DNA of 64,000 bases from Rufibacter hautae (GTDB lineage Bacteria; Bacteroidota; Bacteroidia; Cytophagales; Hymenobacteraceae). Both the position numbers and the translations under genes were made by a program. This document shows positions 52,988-61,840 of this stretch, in pieces (the first letter of the stretch is position 1; each line of letters begins with the position of its first letter). The stretch spans positions 1,358,589-1,422,588 of the forward strand of contig NZ_VKKY01000001.1 in the NCBI RefSeq assembly GCF_008271695.1, in the 5' to 3' direction. The notes under the pieces were generated by a model. It made no database searches. It saw only the letters and a program-made list of their open reading frames with translations, and was not told where the DNA came from.

Positions 52988-54655
52988 CTAGTTCATCAGC
53001 TTCTTGTAACGGATACGCTTCGGCTCTACATCGCCCAGGCGTTTCTTTTTGGCTTCTTCGTAGTCTGAGAAGTTTCCTTCAAACCACACTACCTGCGAGT
53101 CGCCTTCAAAGGCCAGAATGTGCGTGGAGATTCTATCCAAGAACCAACGGTCGTGGGAGATGACCACGGCGCAACCAGCGAAGTTCTCCAGCGCGTCTTC
53201 CAGGGCCCGGATGGCGTTTACGTCCAGGTCGTTGGTAGGCTCATCCAGAAGGAGCAGGTTGGCGCCTTGCTTCAGGGTCATAGCCAGGTGCACGCGGTTA
53301 CGCTCTCCCCCGGACAGCACGCCTACTTTCTTCTCCTGGTCACCACCAGTGAAGTTGAACTTACTCACGTAGGCGCGGGCGTTCACCTGCCGACCGGCCA
53401 ACAGCATGGTCTCGGTACCACCGGAGATGGTCTCAAACACAGACTTGTTCGGGTCCAGGCTTTCGTGCTGCTGGTCTACGTAGGCAGTTTCCACGGTGGG
53501 TCCTACGGTGATGTTACCCGCATCGGCGGCTTCGCGGCCAGTGATGAGGCGGAACAAGGTAGACTTACCCGCACCGTTCGGCCCGATGATGCCCACGATA
53601 CCAGCGGGTGGCAAGTTGAACGTGAGGTCTTCAAACAGCAGCTTGTCTCCAAAGGCTTTGCTCAGCCCTTCGGTTTCAATCACCACGTTCCCCAAACGCG
53701 GACCGTCTGGGATAAAGAGCTCCAGTTTTTGCTCTTTCTCTTTGGCTTCCTCAGAGGCCATTTTCTCGTAGTTGCCTAAACGGGCTTTGGACTTGGCCTG
53801 ACGGGCTTTCGGGCTCATGCGGGCCCACTCCAACTCGCGTTGCAGGGTCTTCTGGCGCTTGCTTTCGGTTTTCTCTTCTTTGGCCAAACGCTCGGCTTTC
53901 TGCTCCAGCCAGCTGGTGTAGTTCCCTTTCCAAGGAATACCTTCGCCGCGGTCCAGTTCCAGAATCCAGCCGGCTACTTTGTCCAGGAAGTAGCGGTCGT
54001 GGGTAACGGCAATCACAGTGCCTTTGTATTGCTGCAAGTGCTGCTCCAGCCACAGCACAGACTCAGCGTCCAGGTGGTTGGTTGGCTCATCTAATAACAA
54101 GACATCGGGCTCCTGCAAAAGCAGGCGGCAAAGCGCTACGCGGCGTTTCTCGCCGCCGGACAGGTTGCCAATCACGGCTTCGCCCGGAGGGGTGCGCAGG
54201 GCGTCCATGGCGCGCTCCAGTTTGCTGTCCAGGTCCCAGGCGCCCAGGTGATCCAGGCGCTCCTGCACCTCGCCCTGGCGGGTCATCAGTTTGTCAAAGT
54301 CGGCGTTCTCATCGGCGAAGGCTTCGTTGATCTCGTCGTACTCCTTTAAGAGCGCCACGGTCTCGGCTACGCCTTCCCGCACAATCTCCATCACGGTTTT
54401 GGCGGGGTCCAACTGCGGCTCCTGCTCCAGGTACCCCACGGAGTAACCCGGCGAGAAAGCCACCTCGCCCTGAAACTGCTTGTCTACGCCGGCAATCACT
54501 TTCAAAAGGGAAGATTTACCAGAGCCGTTGAGACCCAACACGCCAATTTTGGCGCCGTAGAAGAAAGAGAGGTAGATGTTCTTGAGAACTTGTTTCTGCG
54601 GCGGGTAAATTTTATTCACCCCCGCCATGGAGAAGATGATGGTTTCGTTGCTCAT
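52988..54655 (-). CDS. ettA: ABC-F protein EttA, energy-dependent translational throttle
   Basis: A 555-residue protein with two ABC ATPase cassettes and no membrane domain. Walker A motifs are GLNGSGKSSL and GPNGAGKSTL, signatures LSGGEKRRVALCR and LSGGERNRVHLAM, and Walker B LLLDEPTNHLD and LLLDEPTNDLD. The ARM/toothpick linker (WLEQKAERLAKEEKTESKRQ...) sits between them. Length and ending (GDVEPKRIRYKKLM) match EttA, which binds the ribosomal E site and gates the first peptide bond according to ATP/ADP. It is divergent from the DUF349 gene. Confidence 0.94.
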   Translation of the reverse strand: MSNETIIFSMAGVNKIYPPQKQVLKNIYLSFFYGAKIGVLGLNGSGKSSLLKVIAGVDKQFQGEVAFSPGYSVGYLEQEPQLDPAKTVMEIVREGVAETVALLKEYDEINEAFADENADFDKLMTRQGEVQERLDHLGAWDLDSKLERAMDALRTPPGEAVIGNLSGGEKRRVALCRLLLQEPDVLLLDEPTNHLDAESVLWLEQHLQQYKGTVIAVTHDRYFLDKVAGWILELDRGEGIPWKGNYTSWLEQKAERLAKEEKTESKRQKTLQRELEWARMSPKARQAKSKARLGNYEKMASEEAKEKEQKLELFIPDGPRLGNVVIETEGLSKAFGDKLLFEDLTFNLPPAGIVGIIGPNGAGKSTLFRLITGREAADAGNITVGPTVETAYVDQQHESLDPNKSVFETISGGTETMLLAGRQVNARAYVSKFNFTGGDQEKKVGVLSGGERNRVHLAMTLKQGANLLLLDEPTNDLDVNAIRALEDALENFAGCAVVISHDRWFLDRISTHILAFEGDSQVVWFEGNFSDYEEAKKKRLGDVEPKRIRYKKLMN

Positions 54656-54691
54656 GAATAGTATTTAGATTCTGGTGCGTTAACGGCAGAA

Positions 54692-54730
54692 GCGTTTTGG
54701 CGGCATTTTGGTAAAAATAGCCCCTAAACG
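54692..54730. repeat. dispersed intergenic palindrome, near-complete dyad
   Basis: Both tails are present: GCGTTTTGGCGGC on the left, TAGCCCCTAAACG on the right, around ATTTTGGTAAAAA. It lies in the divergent promoter region between ettA and the DUF349 gene. Confidence 0.65.
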
Positions 54731-54906
54731 AAACCCATAACCTTGTTCTCCAAAACTCAGTATGAAAACAAGCGTCAGGTTGCGGTTATTTTCTGCCAAT
54801 GGGTACAAATATCGTAAATTTTGGCACGGCCGAGTTATGAAAATTGGCGTTTATTCATAAACTTGTACCAAAATAGACTTTAATTTTTTCAGTTAATATC
54901 CAGTTG

Positions 54907-56223
54907 ATGGAAACCAAAGATTTGTCTGAGGAGGCCCATAAGTACGGCTACATTGAGGGTAACCAAGTGTGGTTGAAGCCATTTATGCATTTTCCTGCGC
55001 GCCAGGTTGGCGAGGTGAAGGAGGTCCCCGAAGAATCATTGTACTACTTCGCAAACCGTTTCGAGAACTTCAAACAGAAGGTGGAAAGCCTGCTGGAGAA
55101 GATTGCCACCTCTGAGAACAAGGGGTCTTTTCTCATGAAGGTGCTGCACCTGAAGGAACAGATTGAGAAGTATGATGCCATCGGGGATTTTGAGTCTTTG
55201 CACCAGCGCCTCTCGGCCGCCGAGGAAGAGATAAAGGAAGCCATTGCCAAGAACCGCGACAAGAACCTGGCCACCAAGATCACGCTCATTCAACAGGCCG
55301 AGGCCCTGCAAACCAGCATTGACTGGCAGGAAACCACTGACAAGCTGAAGGAACTGCGCCAGAACTGGATCAAGACCGGACCGGTAGACAAAGCCCTCAC
55401 CGATGAATTGGAGGAGCGCTTCAAAACGGCCGTGGAGGTGTTCTTCACCCGCAAGAAAGAATTCTTCCAGGACAAAAAGGACATGCTCTCCCGCACGGTA
55501 GACAAGTACAAGGCGCTCATTGCGCAGTCTGAGTCGGTGAAGAACTCTGAGGAGTGGGAAGAAACCAGCAAGAAGCTCAAAGACCTGCAAAACCAGTGGA
55601 AGGAGATTGGCGGCACCCTGCCCCGCAAGATGTCCAATGACCTTTGGAACAGTTTCAGAGCGGCCAACAACCACTTCTTTGAGCGCCTCAAAAAGCACAT
55701 CAACAGCCAGAAGACCGAGTCTAAGGACAAGTACCTGGAAGACAACCTGGAGAAAAAACGTTCTCTCGTAGCTCAAGCCGAGGCCCTCTTAGACGAGCCT
55801 GTGCAACAAGCGGTACCTAAAGCCAAGGAACTGCAAGCCGCCTGGAAAAAAATAGGGCCGGTGAAGCAGGAGGAGTCTGACATTGTATGGGAAAGCTTCC
55901 TGGTCGCCTGCGACAAGATATTTGAACTGAGTAGCCTGGAGCATTTCATGCGCAAGCGTCCTTTGCCAGAAGGCAAGAACTCTGAGAATGACCAGCTGCA
56001 CGCCCGCATCAACGCCCTGCGTGATTTCATCAAGTATGACAAACAGGAGCTGGAGGTGCTGGAAACTAACCTGGGTCGGTTAAATCCAAATCCGGGGAAC
56101 GAGGCTTTCCGCTCTATGCTGGAGGGGAAAATCAAGAACTTCAACCGGAAAATCCGGACAAAAAACGAATTGATTGAGCTTTTGCGCAAAAAGTCTGGCG
56201 TACAAAGCAACAAAATTGCCTAA
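54907..56223 (+). CDS. DUF349 domain protein (coiled coil)
   Basis: A 438-residue, highly charged, nearly all-helical protein with four or more DUF349 repeats. Each has a Trp in a motif such as LRQNWIKTGPVDKAL, LQNQWKEIGGTLPR or LQAAWKKIGPVKQEE followed by an FF or F-rich helix. No signal peptide or membrane segment is present. DUF349 proteins are widespread in Bacteroidota and Actinobacteria; the function is not established. An in-frame TTG at 54904 is possible, but the ATG at 54907 is preferred. It is followed by a strong hairpin and an outer-membrane protein gene. Confidence 0.88.
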   Translation: METKDLSEEAHKYGYIEGNQVWLKPFMHFPARQVGEVKEVPEESLYYFANRFENFKQKVESLLEKIATSENKGSFLMKVLHLKEQIEKYDAIGDFESLHQRLSAAEEEIKEAIAKNRDKNLATKITLIQQAEALQTSIDWQETTDKLKELRQNWIKTGPVDKALTDELEERFKTAVEVFFTRKKEFFQDKKDMLSRTVDKYKALIAQSESVKNSEEWEETSKKLKDLQNQWKEIGGTLPRKMSNDLWNSFRAANNHFFERLKKHINSQKTESKDKYLEDNLEKKRSLVAQAEALLDEPVQQAVPKAKELQAAWKKIGPVKQEESDIVWESFLVACDKIFELSSLEHFMRKRPLPEGKNSENDQLHARINALRDFIKYDKQELEVLETNLGRLNPNPGNEAFRSMLEGKIKNFNRKIRTKNELIELLRKKSGVQSNKIA

Positions 56224-56230
56224 CTCATTC

Positions 56231-56269
56231 GTAAGCCGTTAGAAATAGTCCTAAATTCTAACGGCTTAC
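56231..56269 (+). promoter_or_regulatory. Intercistronic hairpin ending 2 bp before a start codon
   Basis: The arms GTAAGCCGTTAGAA and TTCTAACGGCTTAC are perfectly complementary (14 bp, 11-nt loop). The right arm ends at 56269 and the ATG of the outer-membrane protein is at 56272. There is no T run, so this could be a weak terminator of the DUF349 gene or a structure that limits translation of the next gene. Confidence 0.5.
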
Positions 56270-56271
56270 CT

Positions 56272-57060
56272 ATGAAAAAATACTTTCTACTACTTTTCCT
56301 ATCTCTTCCTTTCTTATCTCAAGCCCAGAACATCAAAGGTCCGTACCTGGGGCTCACCACGCAGTTCCAGAACACCTGGATCATCAATGATGAGCAGTAC
56401 GAGGATGTAAACTACAAACACCGCTTTACCACCAAATGGGCGCCGTTTGGTGCGGTAGTTGGCTACAAATTCAACGAGAACCACAACCTACAGGCCGAGA
56501 TCTACCGCTCGCACCAAGGCGAGAAATTTGACCTAATAGACAATGCCGGGAACAAAGCCGGCGAGAAGGACATAGACCTGGTTTATTGGAATATTCCGCT
56601 GCTTTTCAAATACACCACTGCCGGTACGGTGCGCTTCAATTTCCAGGTGGGCCCGCAGTTGGGCATCCTGCAGAAAGGCACGGAAAAAAACACCTTTTCC
56701 CGCACGGCCTCTTACACTGTTAAAGACCGCTCCTTTTCTGTACCGCAAGGAAATTACCTTTTGGCCAGTACCGAAAAAGGTGAAGGCAGCAACTCATCGG
56801 TGGGTGAGTTCAACAAATATGACCTGGGCATTCTGTTGGGCCTAGGCGCCGAATACAGCCTGAACGACAACCTTATTTTAACCGCCAATCTGCGCTACGG
56901 CTACAACTTCGTGAACATCCGGAAGGAAGAGCACATTGAAGACCTCAACCGCGACACCGACTATTATGTGCTGCGCCAGAACATGGTAGCCGGCCTGCAG
57001 ATTGGCATTAATTACCTCTTCAACACCGGCGACGGCACCAGCAGCGCCCGCCACGAGTAA
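56272..57060 (+). CDS. Outer membrane beta-barrel protein (PorT/OmpA-barrel-like)
   Basis: A 262-residue protein with a signal peptide (ending LSQAQ) followed by an eight-stranded-type barrel: alternating aromatic strands GPYLGLTTQFQNTW, WAPFGAVVGYKF, HNLQAEIYRS, VRFNFQVGPQLGIL and LGILLGLGAEYSL, then LRYGYNFVNIR. This is the outer_membrane_beta-barrel PF13568 (PorT-like) pattern; the exact role is unknown. PorT itself takes part in T9SS, but this paralogue group is large, so that link is not implied. The terminal ~15 residues are polar. Confidence 0.8.
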   Translation: MKKYFLLLFLSLPFLSQAQNIKGPYLGLTTQFQNTWIINDEQYEDVNYKHRFTTKWAPFGAVVGYKFNENHNLQAEIYRSHQGEKFDLIDNAGNKAGEKDIDLVYWNIPLLFKYTTAGTVRFNFQVGPQLGILQKGTEKNTFSRTASYTVKDRSFSVPQGNYLLASTEKGEGSNSSVGEFNKYDLGILLGLGAEYSLNDNLILTANLRYGYNFVNIRKEEHIEDLNRDTDYYVLRQNMVAGLQIGINYLFNTGDGTSSARHE

Positions 57061-57141
57061 AAAACCACGCTCCGGCTAAACATTTTATAAAATTGGCCGT
57101 TGTGTTTTAGCATTGCAGCGCTTCGCGATAAGAAGAAATAT

Positions 57142-57170
57142 TTGAATTGTCAATCAAAATCTTATTTTTG
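57142..57170 (+). promoter_or_regulatory. Promoter of the DUF2795 gene (TTG / TAnnTTTG)
   Basis: TTG at 57142-57144 and TATTTTTG at 57163-57170 are separated by 18 bp, which is the spacing expected for Bacteroidota sigma-A. The -7 box is followed by CAGCCC. Predicted start is about 50 bp before the ATG at 57228. Confidence 0.65.
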
Positions 57171-57227
57171 CAGCCCTGTTACCTCTGCAACTTGTTTGTA
57201 TAGCTATACTTTAAAAGCGAATTTATT

Positions 57228-57449
57228 ATGTATTGGACACTTGAACTTGCCTCTTACTTGGAAGATGCGCCTTGGCCAGCTACCAAAGATGAATTAATTG
57301 ACTATTCTATCCGCTCCGGCGCCCCTATGGAAGTGGTAGAGAACTTGCAGGCTTTGGAAGACGATGGTCAACCTTACGAGAGCATTGAAGAAGTTTGGCC
57401 GGATTATCCTACCAAAGAGGACTTCATGTTCAACGAAGACGAGTACTAA
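57228..57449 (+). CDS. DUF2795 domain protein, small acidic
   Basis: A 73-residue acidic protein: YWTLELASYLEDAPWPATK, DELIDYSIRSGAPMEVVENL and QALEDDGQPYESIEEVWPDY, ending in an Asp/Glu-rich tail. The pattern matches DUF2795, a short helical domain frequent in Bacteroidota genomes as a highly expressed stand-alone protein; the function is unknown. It has a textbook promoter and no recognisable ribosome-binding site. Confidence 0.82.
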   Translation: MYWTLELASYLEDAPWPATKDELIDYSIRSGAPMEVVENLQALEDDGQPYESIEEVWPDYPTKEDFMFNEDEY

Positions 57450-57453
57450 TCTT

Positions 57454-57534
57454 CAATTAAGGATTAAAAATTAAGAATTGAGAATTGCTCCACGGTGTTC
57501 TGATTCCTAATTCTTAATTCAAGGTTCTTAATTA
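57454..57534. repeat. AT-rich imperfect inverted repeat
   Basis: The arms 57454-57485 and 57503-57534 match at 23 of 32 positions as reverse complements, built from AATTAAGAATT units around a GC-richer loop. The right arm ends 2 bp before the TTG start of the ABC ATPase and contains TTACTTTG, which may act as its promoter box. Confidence 0.55.
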
Positions 57535-57536
57535 CT

Positions 57537-58268
57537 TTGAGCGTCTTAGAAATAAAAGAACTGGTTGCGGGATACGACGAGCGCGTACTTCTCCGCAACC
57601 TTTCTTTTTTTGTACCAGAACCGGCATTCGTGGCCATCATCGGCCACAACGGCAGCGGCAAATCCACGCTCCTGAAGACCCTTACCGGACAGGTCCCTTA
57701 CCAAGGACAGATTCTGGTGCAGGGCAAACCTCTGGCTAAGCGCGCCGGCGCCATTGCCCGTTCCCTCTCCTATTTGCCGCAGAAAAACCAGGTATCCTTT
57801 CCCATTAAAGTGCGTGAGTTGGTGGTCATGGGTCTGTTCCGGCAGAAGCGCCTGTTGGACCATTACACCTCCGCTGACTACGGCCGCGCCGAGGCTATGC
57901 TGGACCGCCTGCATATCTCCCACCTAAGCCAACGCACCTTCACAGATCTATCCGGGGGAGAGCAACAATTGGTCTGGCTCGCACAACTCATGCTGCAGGA
58001 CGCGCCCATCGCTTTGCTGGATGAGCCCACCCAGCAACTGGACGTTTACCACAAGAAAAGAGTTTTTGATTTGATGGACGCCTGGGTGCGGGAAGAACAG
58101 AAAACGGTGCTTTGCATCACCCATGACCTGTTGAATCTGCTGCCCATGGAAGGTTATCTGCTCAACATCTCCCAACCCTCTCCTACCCTAGAAAAGATTT
58201 CTCCCGAGACCGTCCTTGCCCAGCAGCGTTTTTTGGAGGAGAAAGCCACTTCAGCCGTCCAGCGCTAG
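57537..58268 (+). CDS. ABC transporter ATP-binding protein (FecE/BtuD-like), orphan
   Basis: A 243-residue ATPase with Walker A GHNGSGKSTL, Q-loop LPQKNQVSFP, signature LSGGEQQLVWLAQ and Walker B PIALLDEPTQQLD. The order and length match the iron-siderophore, haem and cobalamin uptake class. No permease or binding-protein gene is adjacent, so its partner is unknown. There is no ATG before the Walker A site; the only sensible start is TTG at 57537 (MSVLEIKELVAGYD), directly after an AT-rich repeat. Confidence 0.85.
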   Translation: MSVLEIKELVAGYDERVLLRNLSFFVPEPAFVAIIGHNGSGKSTLLKTLTGQVPYQGQILVQGKPLAKRAGAIARSLSYLPQKNQVSFPIKVRELVVMGLFRQKRLLDHYTSADYGRAEAMLDRLHISHLSQRTFTDLSGGEQQLVWLAQLMLQDAPIALLDEPTQQLDVYHKKRVFDLMDAWVREEQKTVLCITHDLLNLLPMEGYLLNISQPSPTLEKISPETVLAQQRFLEEKATSAVQR

Positions 58269-58363
58269 CTTCTTAATCCCATAGCTTGGAAGGGATCAGT
58301 CAACTGCCCTGTTTTCTATTACTTTTCTGAAAAACACACCAGAAAAGGAAACCACCTCGGCTG

Positions 58364-59062
58364 TCATCGTCCCGCTTCCTGCAACAGGAAAGCCTCGGCT
58401 AAGACCAGGTCTTCGGGCGTGGTGAGTTTGATGTTGCGGAAACTGCCTTCTACTAGTTCTATCTTGTGCCCGAAACGCTCCACCACGGAGGCATCATCGG
58501 TGAAGAGGGGGATTTCCGGTTGGGCGTAGGCGCGGCGCAGCAAGGGTAGCCTGAAGCATTGTGGCGTCTGCACCAAACGGTAGGCGGTACGGTCCACGGC
58601 TTTGGAGTTGCCGCCCCGCACTCTTCTGATAGAATCTTTCAGGGTTACAGCTACCACAGCGGTTCCGTTCTGGGCGGCTGTGGTGTAAGCGGCGTCTAGA
58701 ATGGCATTGTCAATAAAAGGACGCACACCGTCGTGCACCGCCACCACGCCGTCTTCTTCGGCGGCCAGCGCCTCTAAGCCATTTTTCACCGACTGGAACC
58801 GACTGCTGCCTCCGGTTACAATCTGGTGCTTCATGGTGAACTGGTGATCTGCGCAGAGGCTGCGCCAGGTAGGGATCTCGGCTTCCGGCAGTACCAGCAC
58901 CAGCGGCATGTCAGGGTCAAAGGCATGGAACCGCCGAAGCGTATGCATGAGCACCGGCTCGCCGGCAATGGGCAGGAACTGCTTGGGCATGGCCGCCTGC
59001 ATTCTGGAGCCAGAGCCACCGGCCACAATGATCGCGTACTTCTTTACATCAGGTGAAAGCAT
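58364..59062 (-). CDS. ispD: 2-C-methyl-D-erythritol 4-phosphate cytidylyltransferase
   Basis: A 232-residue nucleotidyltransferase of the MEP isoprenoid pathway: it joins CTP and MEP to give CDP-methylerythritol. The CTP-binding loop is AIIVAGGSGSRMQAAMPKQF, followed by VVAVHDGVRPFID, VTLKDSIRRV and RTAYRLVQTPQCFRLPLL, then LFTDDASVVERFG, all in family order. The ATG at 59062 is chosen over 59095 because the family starts with a short stretch before AIIVAGG. A palindrome copy lies just upstream. Confidence 0.93.
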   Translation of the reverse strand: MLSPDVKKYAIIVAGGSGSRMQAAMPKQFLPIAGEPVLMHTLRRFHAFDPDMPLVLVLPEAEIPTWRSLCADHQFTMKHQIVTGGSSRFQSVKNGLEALAAEEDGVVAVHDGVRPFIDNAILDAAYTTAAQNGTAVVAVTLKDSIRRVRGGNSKAVDRTAYRLVQTPQCFRLPLLRRAYAQPEIPLFTDDASVVERFGHKIELVEGSFRNIKLTTPEDLVLAEAFLLQEAGR

Positions 59063-59104
59063 GGTGGCCGCAAGATACGCAATCAAACGGGGCAAGGCCA
59101 GTTC

Positions 59105-59142
59105 CGTTTAGGAGCTGTTTCTGGAAAATCAGCCTCTAAACG
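59105..59142. repeat. dispersed intergenic palindrome, near-complete dyad
   Basis: The copy reads CGTTTAGGAGCTG, then TTTCTGGAAAA, then TCAGCCTCTAAACG, with both tails clear. It sits between the histidine kinase gene and ispD, both on the minus strand. Confidence 0.65.
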
Positions 59143-59212
59143 ACATTGGGCCATCTGGCCAGTATCCGCTTTCGGGAGCAATGACACACGGCCCAATCTC
59201 TTGCTGGGATTT

Positions 59213-61840
59213 TTAGAACTCCAGAATGAAGGTACTGCCTTTGTCCACCTCGCTGGTGACACTGAGGTTGCCGCCCATGGCTTTGGCTTGGGAATGCGCA
59301 ATGTAGAGCCCCATGCCTTTGCTGTCTTTGTGGTGGTGGAACCGCTGGTACAGCCCGAAGATGCGCTCGCCGTAGCGTTTCAGGTCTATGCCTAAGCCGT
59401 TGTCTGAGAAGTACAGCTTCTCGCAGCCGTCGGCTTTCTCAGCCTTCACGTCTATGTGCAGGGGCCGATTAGGGGAGCGGTATTTCACAGCGTTGGTGAG
59501 CAGGTTCAGGAGGATGCTGTGCAGGTATCCGGCGTTGTAGTAGACCTCCGGCACTTGGGAGAAATCCGTGGTGAGTTGGATGTCCTTTTTGTCCAGGAGC
59601 CCGTCTACCGATATGACTACTTTTTCAAAAGCCTGGGCCAGGTTCACCTGCTCTTTGTTTGTATGCGGATTGTCTTTGATCACCAGCACTTCCAACAGGT
59701 CATCTATGATGGTATTTAACTGCACCGTAGACTCCTTAAATTTCTGGATGAGCACCTTGTTTCTGCCCTCGGGGATGGACTCAGTGTCTATGAGGTTGGC
59801 GATGCCGGTAAGGTTGGCCAGCGGTGCGCGCAGGTTATGCGAAGTTATGAAGGTGAACTGCTTCAGGTCGGCATTGTTCTGGGTGAGTTCCCCAATAAGC
59901 ACCTCACGTTCCTGCTCGTAGTGCTTGCGGTTGGTGATGTCGCGCAGCATAGAAATCCAGTGCGTGAGCTGCTGCTTGCGGTTGAACATGGGAATGAGCA
60001 GCAGGTGACTCCAGAAAGTACTGCCATCTTTGCGGTAGCTTACTAGTTCCACCTCAGAGGACAAACCTGCCTGCGCCCGCGCAGTCAGGTTCTGCAAGAC
60101 GGTAGCGTCGGTCTCGGGGCCGGTGAGAAAAGCAGGGTCTCTACCCAGCACTTCTTCCGGAGTGTACCCCGTCAGCTTAAAGAAGGCCTCGTTGTAAAAA
60201 ATGGACTCCAGTTTCTGCGGTATCCCCAGCGTCACTTCACTGAGGATGATGGCGTCTTTGGCGTTGGTGATCACAGACTCTAGCAAACGGAGTTGCTGTT
60301 CCTCTGCTTTCTGCTGCGTAATGTCGGTGAGGAGCGCGAATACGTTCTCTACCTTCCCTTTCTCGTCCAGCAAAGGCTGTACCTGCAGTTTGATCCATCG
60401 CTTTTCGCGGTCTTTGGAGTACTGGATGATCTCGCACTGCAGGGGTTTCAACTCTTTTAGCTGGCTGTCAATGAACTCCAGGGTCTCTACATCTGTCTCG
60501 GGGCCGTTCATGAGCGTACCGGGAGTCTTCCTGAACATTTCCTCCTGGGTGTACCCCATCATGCGGGTAAAAGCGGCGTTCACCCACTGGATGGTGAGAT
60601 CGGGGCTCATGATCAGTACCCCGTTGATGGTCTCGCGGGCCACTACAGAAAGTTTCCGCAGTTTCTCCTCGGTCTCTTTCTGCTCCGTCACATCCAGCAT
60701 GGCGCCCACAATTCTTACCGAGCGGCCGTTCTCATCTCTTAGCACGGTGCCCTGGTCAATTACATACGCGTACTCGCCATTGGCTTTTTTGAAGCGATAC
60801 TCTTCGCGCCAGAAGCCCTGGGTTGTACTGGCAATGGCGGCGTCTAAAGAACCGTTCACTCGTTCCAGGTCCTCGGGGTGTACCTGCGCTGCCCACACGT
60901 CCAGCTCAGGCCCAAACTCCTTCACCTTGAACCCAAACAGTTTCTCAAAGCCCGGTCCCCAGTTGATTCTGTAATTGATGATGTCAAAGTCCCAGATGGC
61001 GTCCTTGGTGGCCAGGGTGGCGTAGTAGTAGCGGTCATTGCTTTCCCGAAGCTCAATCTCTGAGAGTTTGTTTTCCAGGATCAACTGCAACAGGCTCCGG
61101 ATGCTCTCCAGCGTCTCTTCCTCCTCCGGGGTGGGCGCTTTTACCTCCTGGTAATAGATGGCCATGGTGCCCAGTATCTTCTGGTTAGACCCAATCAAAG
61201 GAAAAGACCAGCAGGCCTCCAGCCCGTAGTTGAGCAGGGTGGGATAATAGTCTTTCCAGCGCGGATCGGTTTTCACGTCCATGGCGATCACTTTCTGGCC
61301 CAGGAAAGCAGCCGTACCGCAGGAGCCGGCATTCTCCCCAATCTGGATGCCTTTGATATCATGGCAGAAACTTTCTGGCAGGCTAGGCGCGGCAATGGGA
61401 TAAAGCTTATCGCCCTTCAGGCGCATGCAGGAGCAGAACATGCCTTTGTGCATCTTCTCCACCTCTTTCAGGTAAAAAGACACGGTAGACTCAAGGGTGC
61501 TGCCAGGCAGGGCGTTTCTCTCCAGCACCTTCTTGCCCAGGCGCTCCAGTTCCATGGTCTTTTTGTAGGCGCTTACCTCTTTGAGGAGGCCAACGTTGAT
61601 CTGCTCAGAGGCGGCTTGCCTGGCTTGGTTCTTCGCCTTCTCCAATTCCTGGCGCGTGGCCTCCAACTCCTGCTGTAGCAGCGCCAGCTGCTCTTGATGA
61701 TTGGCTGGCTCCTGCAGGGAGCCTTGTATCTGGTTCATGGTTTCATCCTGGTTTGCGGCGGGCAGATCATCTTCATCCTTCCCCTCTTGCGTACCCTTCC
61801 GGACAAAGGCCGCACTCCCGTCTTGAGTTTCCTCCTGCAT
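59213..61840 (-). CDS. Large PAS/GAF sensor histidine kinase (cytoplasmic)
   Basis: An 875-residue kinase with no membrane helix. In order: an acidic, Gln/Glu-rich coiled-coil N-terminus (~1-100); a GAF domain (IGENAGSCGTAAFLGQKVIA, TLLNYGLEACWSFPLIGS); three PAS/PAC repeats (YYYATLATKDAIWDFD, VINGVLIMSPDLTIQWVN-type region, AKDAIILSEVTLGIPQ, each with R-rich PAC ends); a HisKA-like helix with His668 (ITSHNLRAPLANL); and HATPase_c (LLTNAVKYRSPNR, DNGLGIDL, KGMGLYIAHSQAKAMGG). No receiver domain and no adjacent response regulator. The PAS repeats resemble light or redox sensors, but no flavin-binding NCRFLQ motif is seen. Confidence 0.9.
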   Translation of the reverse strand: MQEETQDGSAAFVRKGTQEGKDEDDLPAANQDETMNQIQGSLQEPANHQEQLALLQQELEATRQELEKAKNQARQAASEQINVGLLKEVSAYKKTMELERLGKKVLERNALPGSTLESTVSFYLKEVEKMHKGMFCSCMRLKGDKLYPIAAPSLPESFCHDIKGIQIGENAGSCGTAAFLGQKVIAMDVKTDPRWKDYYPTLLNYGLEACWSFPLIGSNQKILGTMAIYYQEVKAPTPEEEETLESIRSLLQLILENKLSEIELRESNDRYYYATLATKDAIWDFDIINYRINWGPGFEKLFGFKVKEFGPELDVWAAQVHPEDLERVNGSLDAAIASTTQGFWREEYRFKKANGEYAYVIDQGTVLRDENGRSVRIVGAMLDVTEQKETEEKLRKLSVVARETINGVLIMSPDLTIQWVNAAFTRMMGYTQEEMFRKTPGTLMNGPETDVETLEFIDSQLKELKPLQCEIIQYSKDREKRWIKLQVQPLLDEKGKVENVFALLTDITQQKAEEQQLRLLESVITNAKDAIILSEVTLGIPQKLESIFYNEAFFKLTGYTPEEVLGRDPAFLTGPETDATVLQNLTARAQAGLSSEVELVSYRKDGSTFWSHLLLIPMFNRKQQLTHWISMLRDITNRKHYEQEREVLIGELTQNNADLKQFTFITSHNLRAPLANLTGIANLIDTESIPEGRNKVLIQKFKESTVQLNTIIDDLLEVLVIKDNPHTNKEQVNLAQAFEKVVISVDGLLDKKDIQLTTDFSQVPEVYYNAGYLHSILLNLLTNAVKYRSPNRPLHIDVKAEKADGCEKLYFSDNGLGIDLKRYGERIFGLYQRFHHHKDSKGMGLYIAHSQAKAMGGNLSVTSEVDKGSTFILEF

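Noticed and set aside
56272-57060. PorT component of the type IX secretion system
   Set aside because: The barrel belongs to the same broad family, but no T9SS genes are nearby and the family is large.
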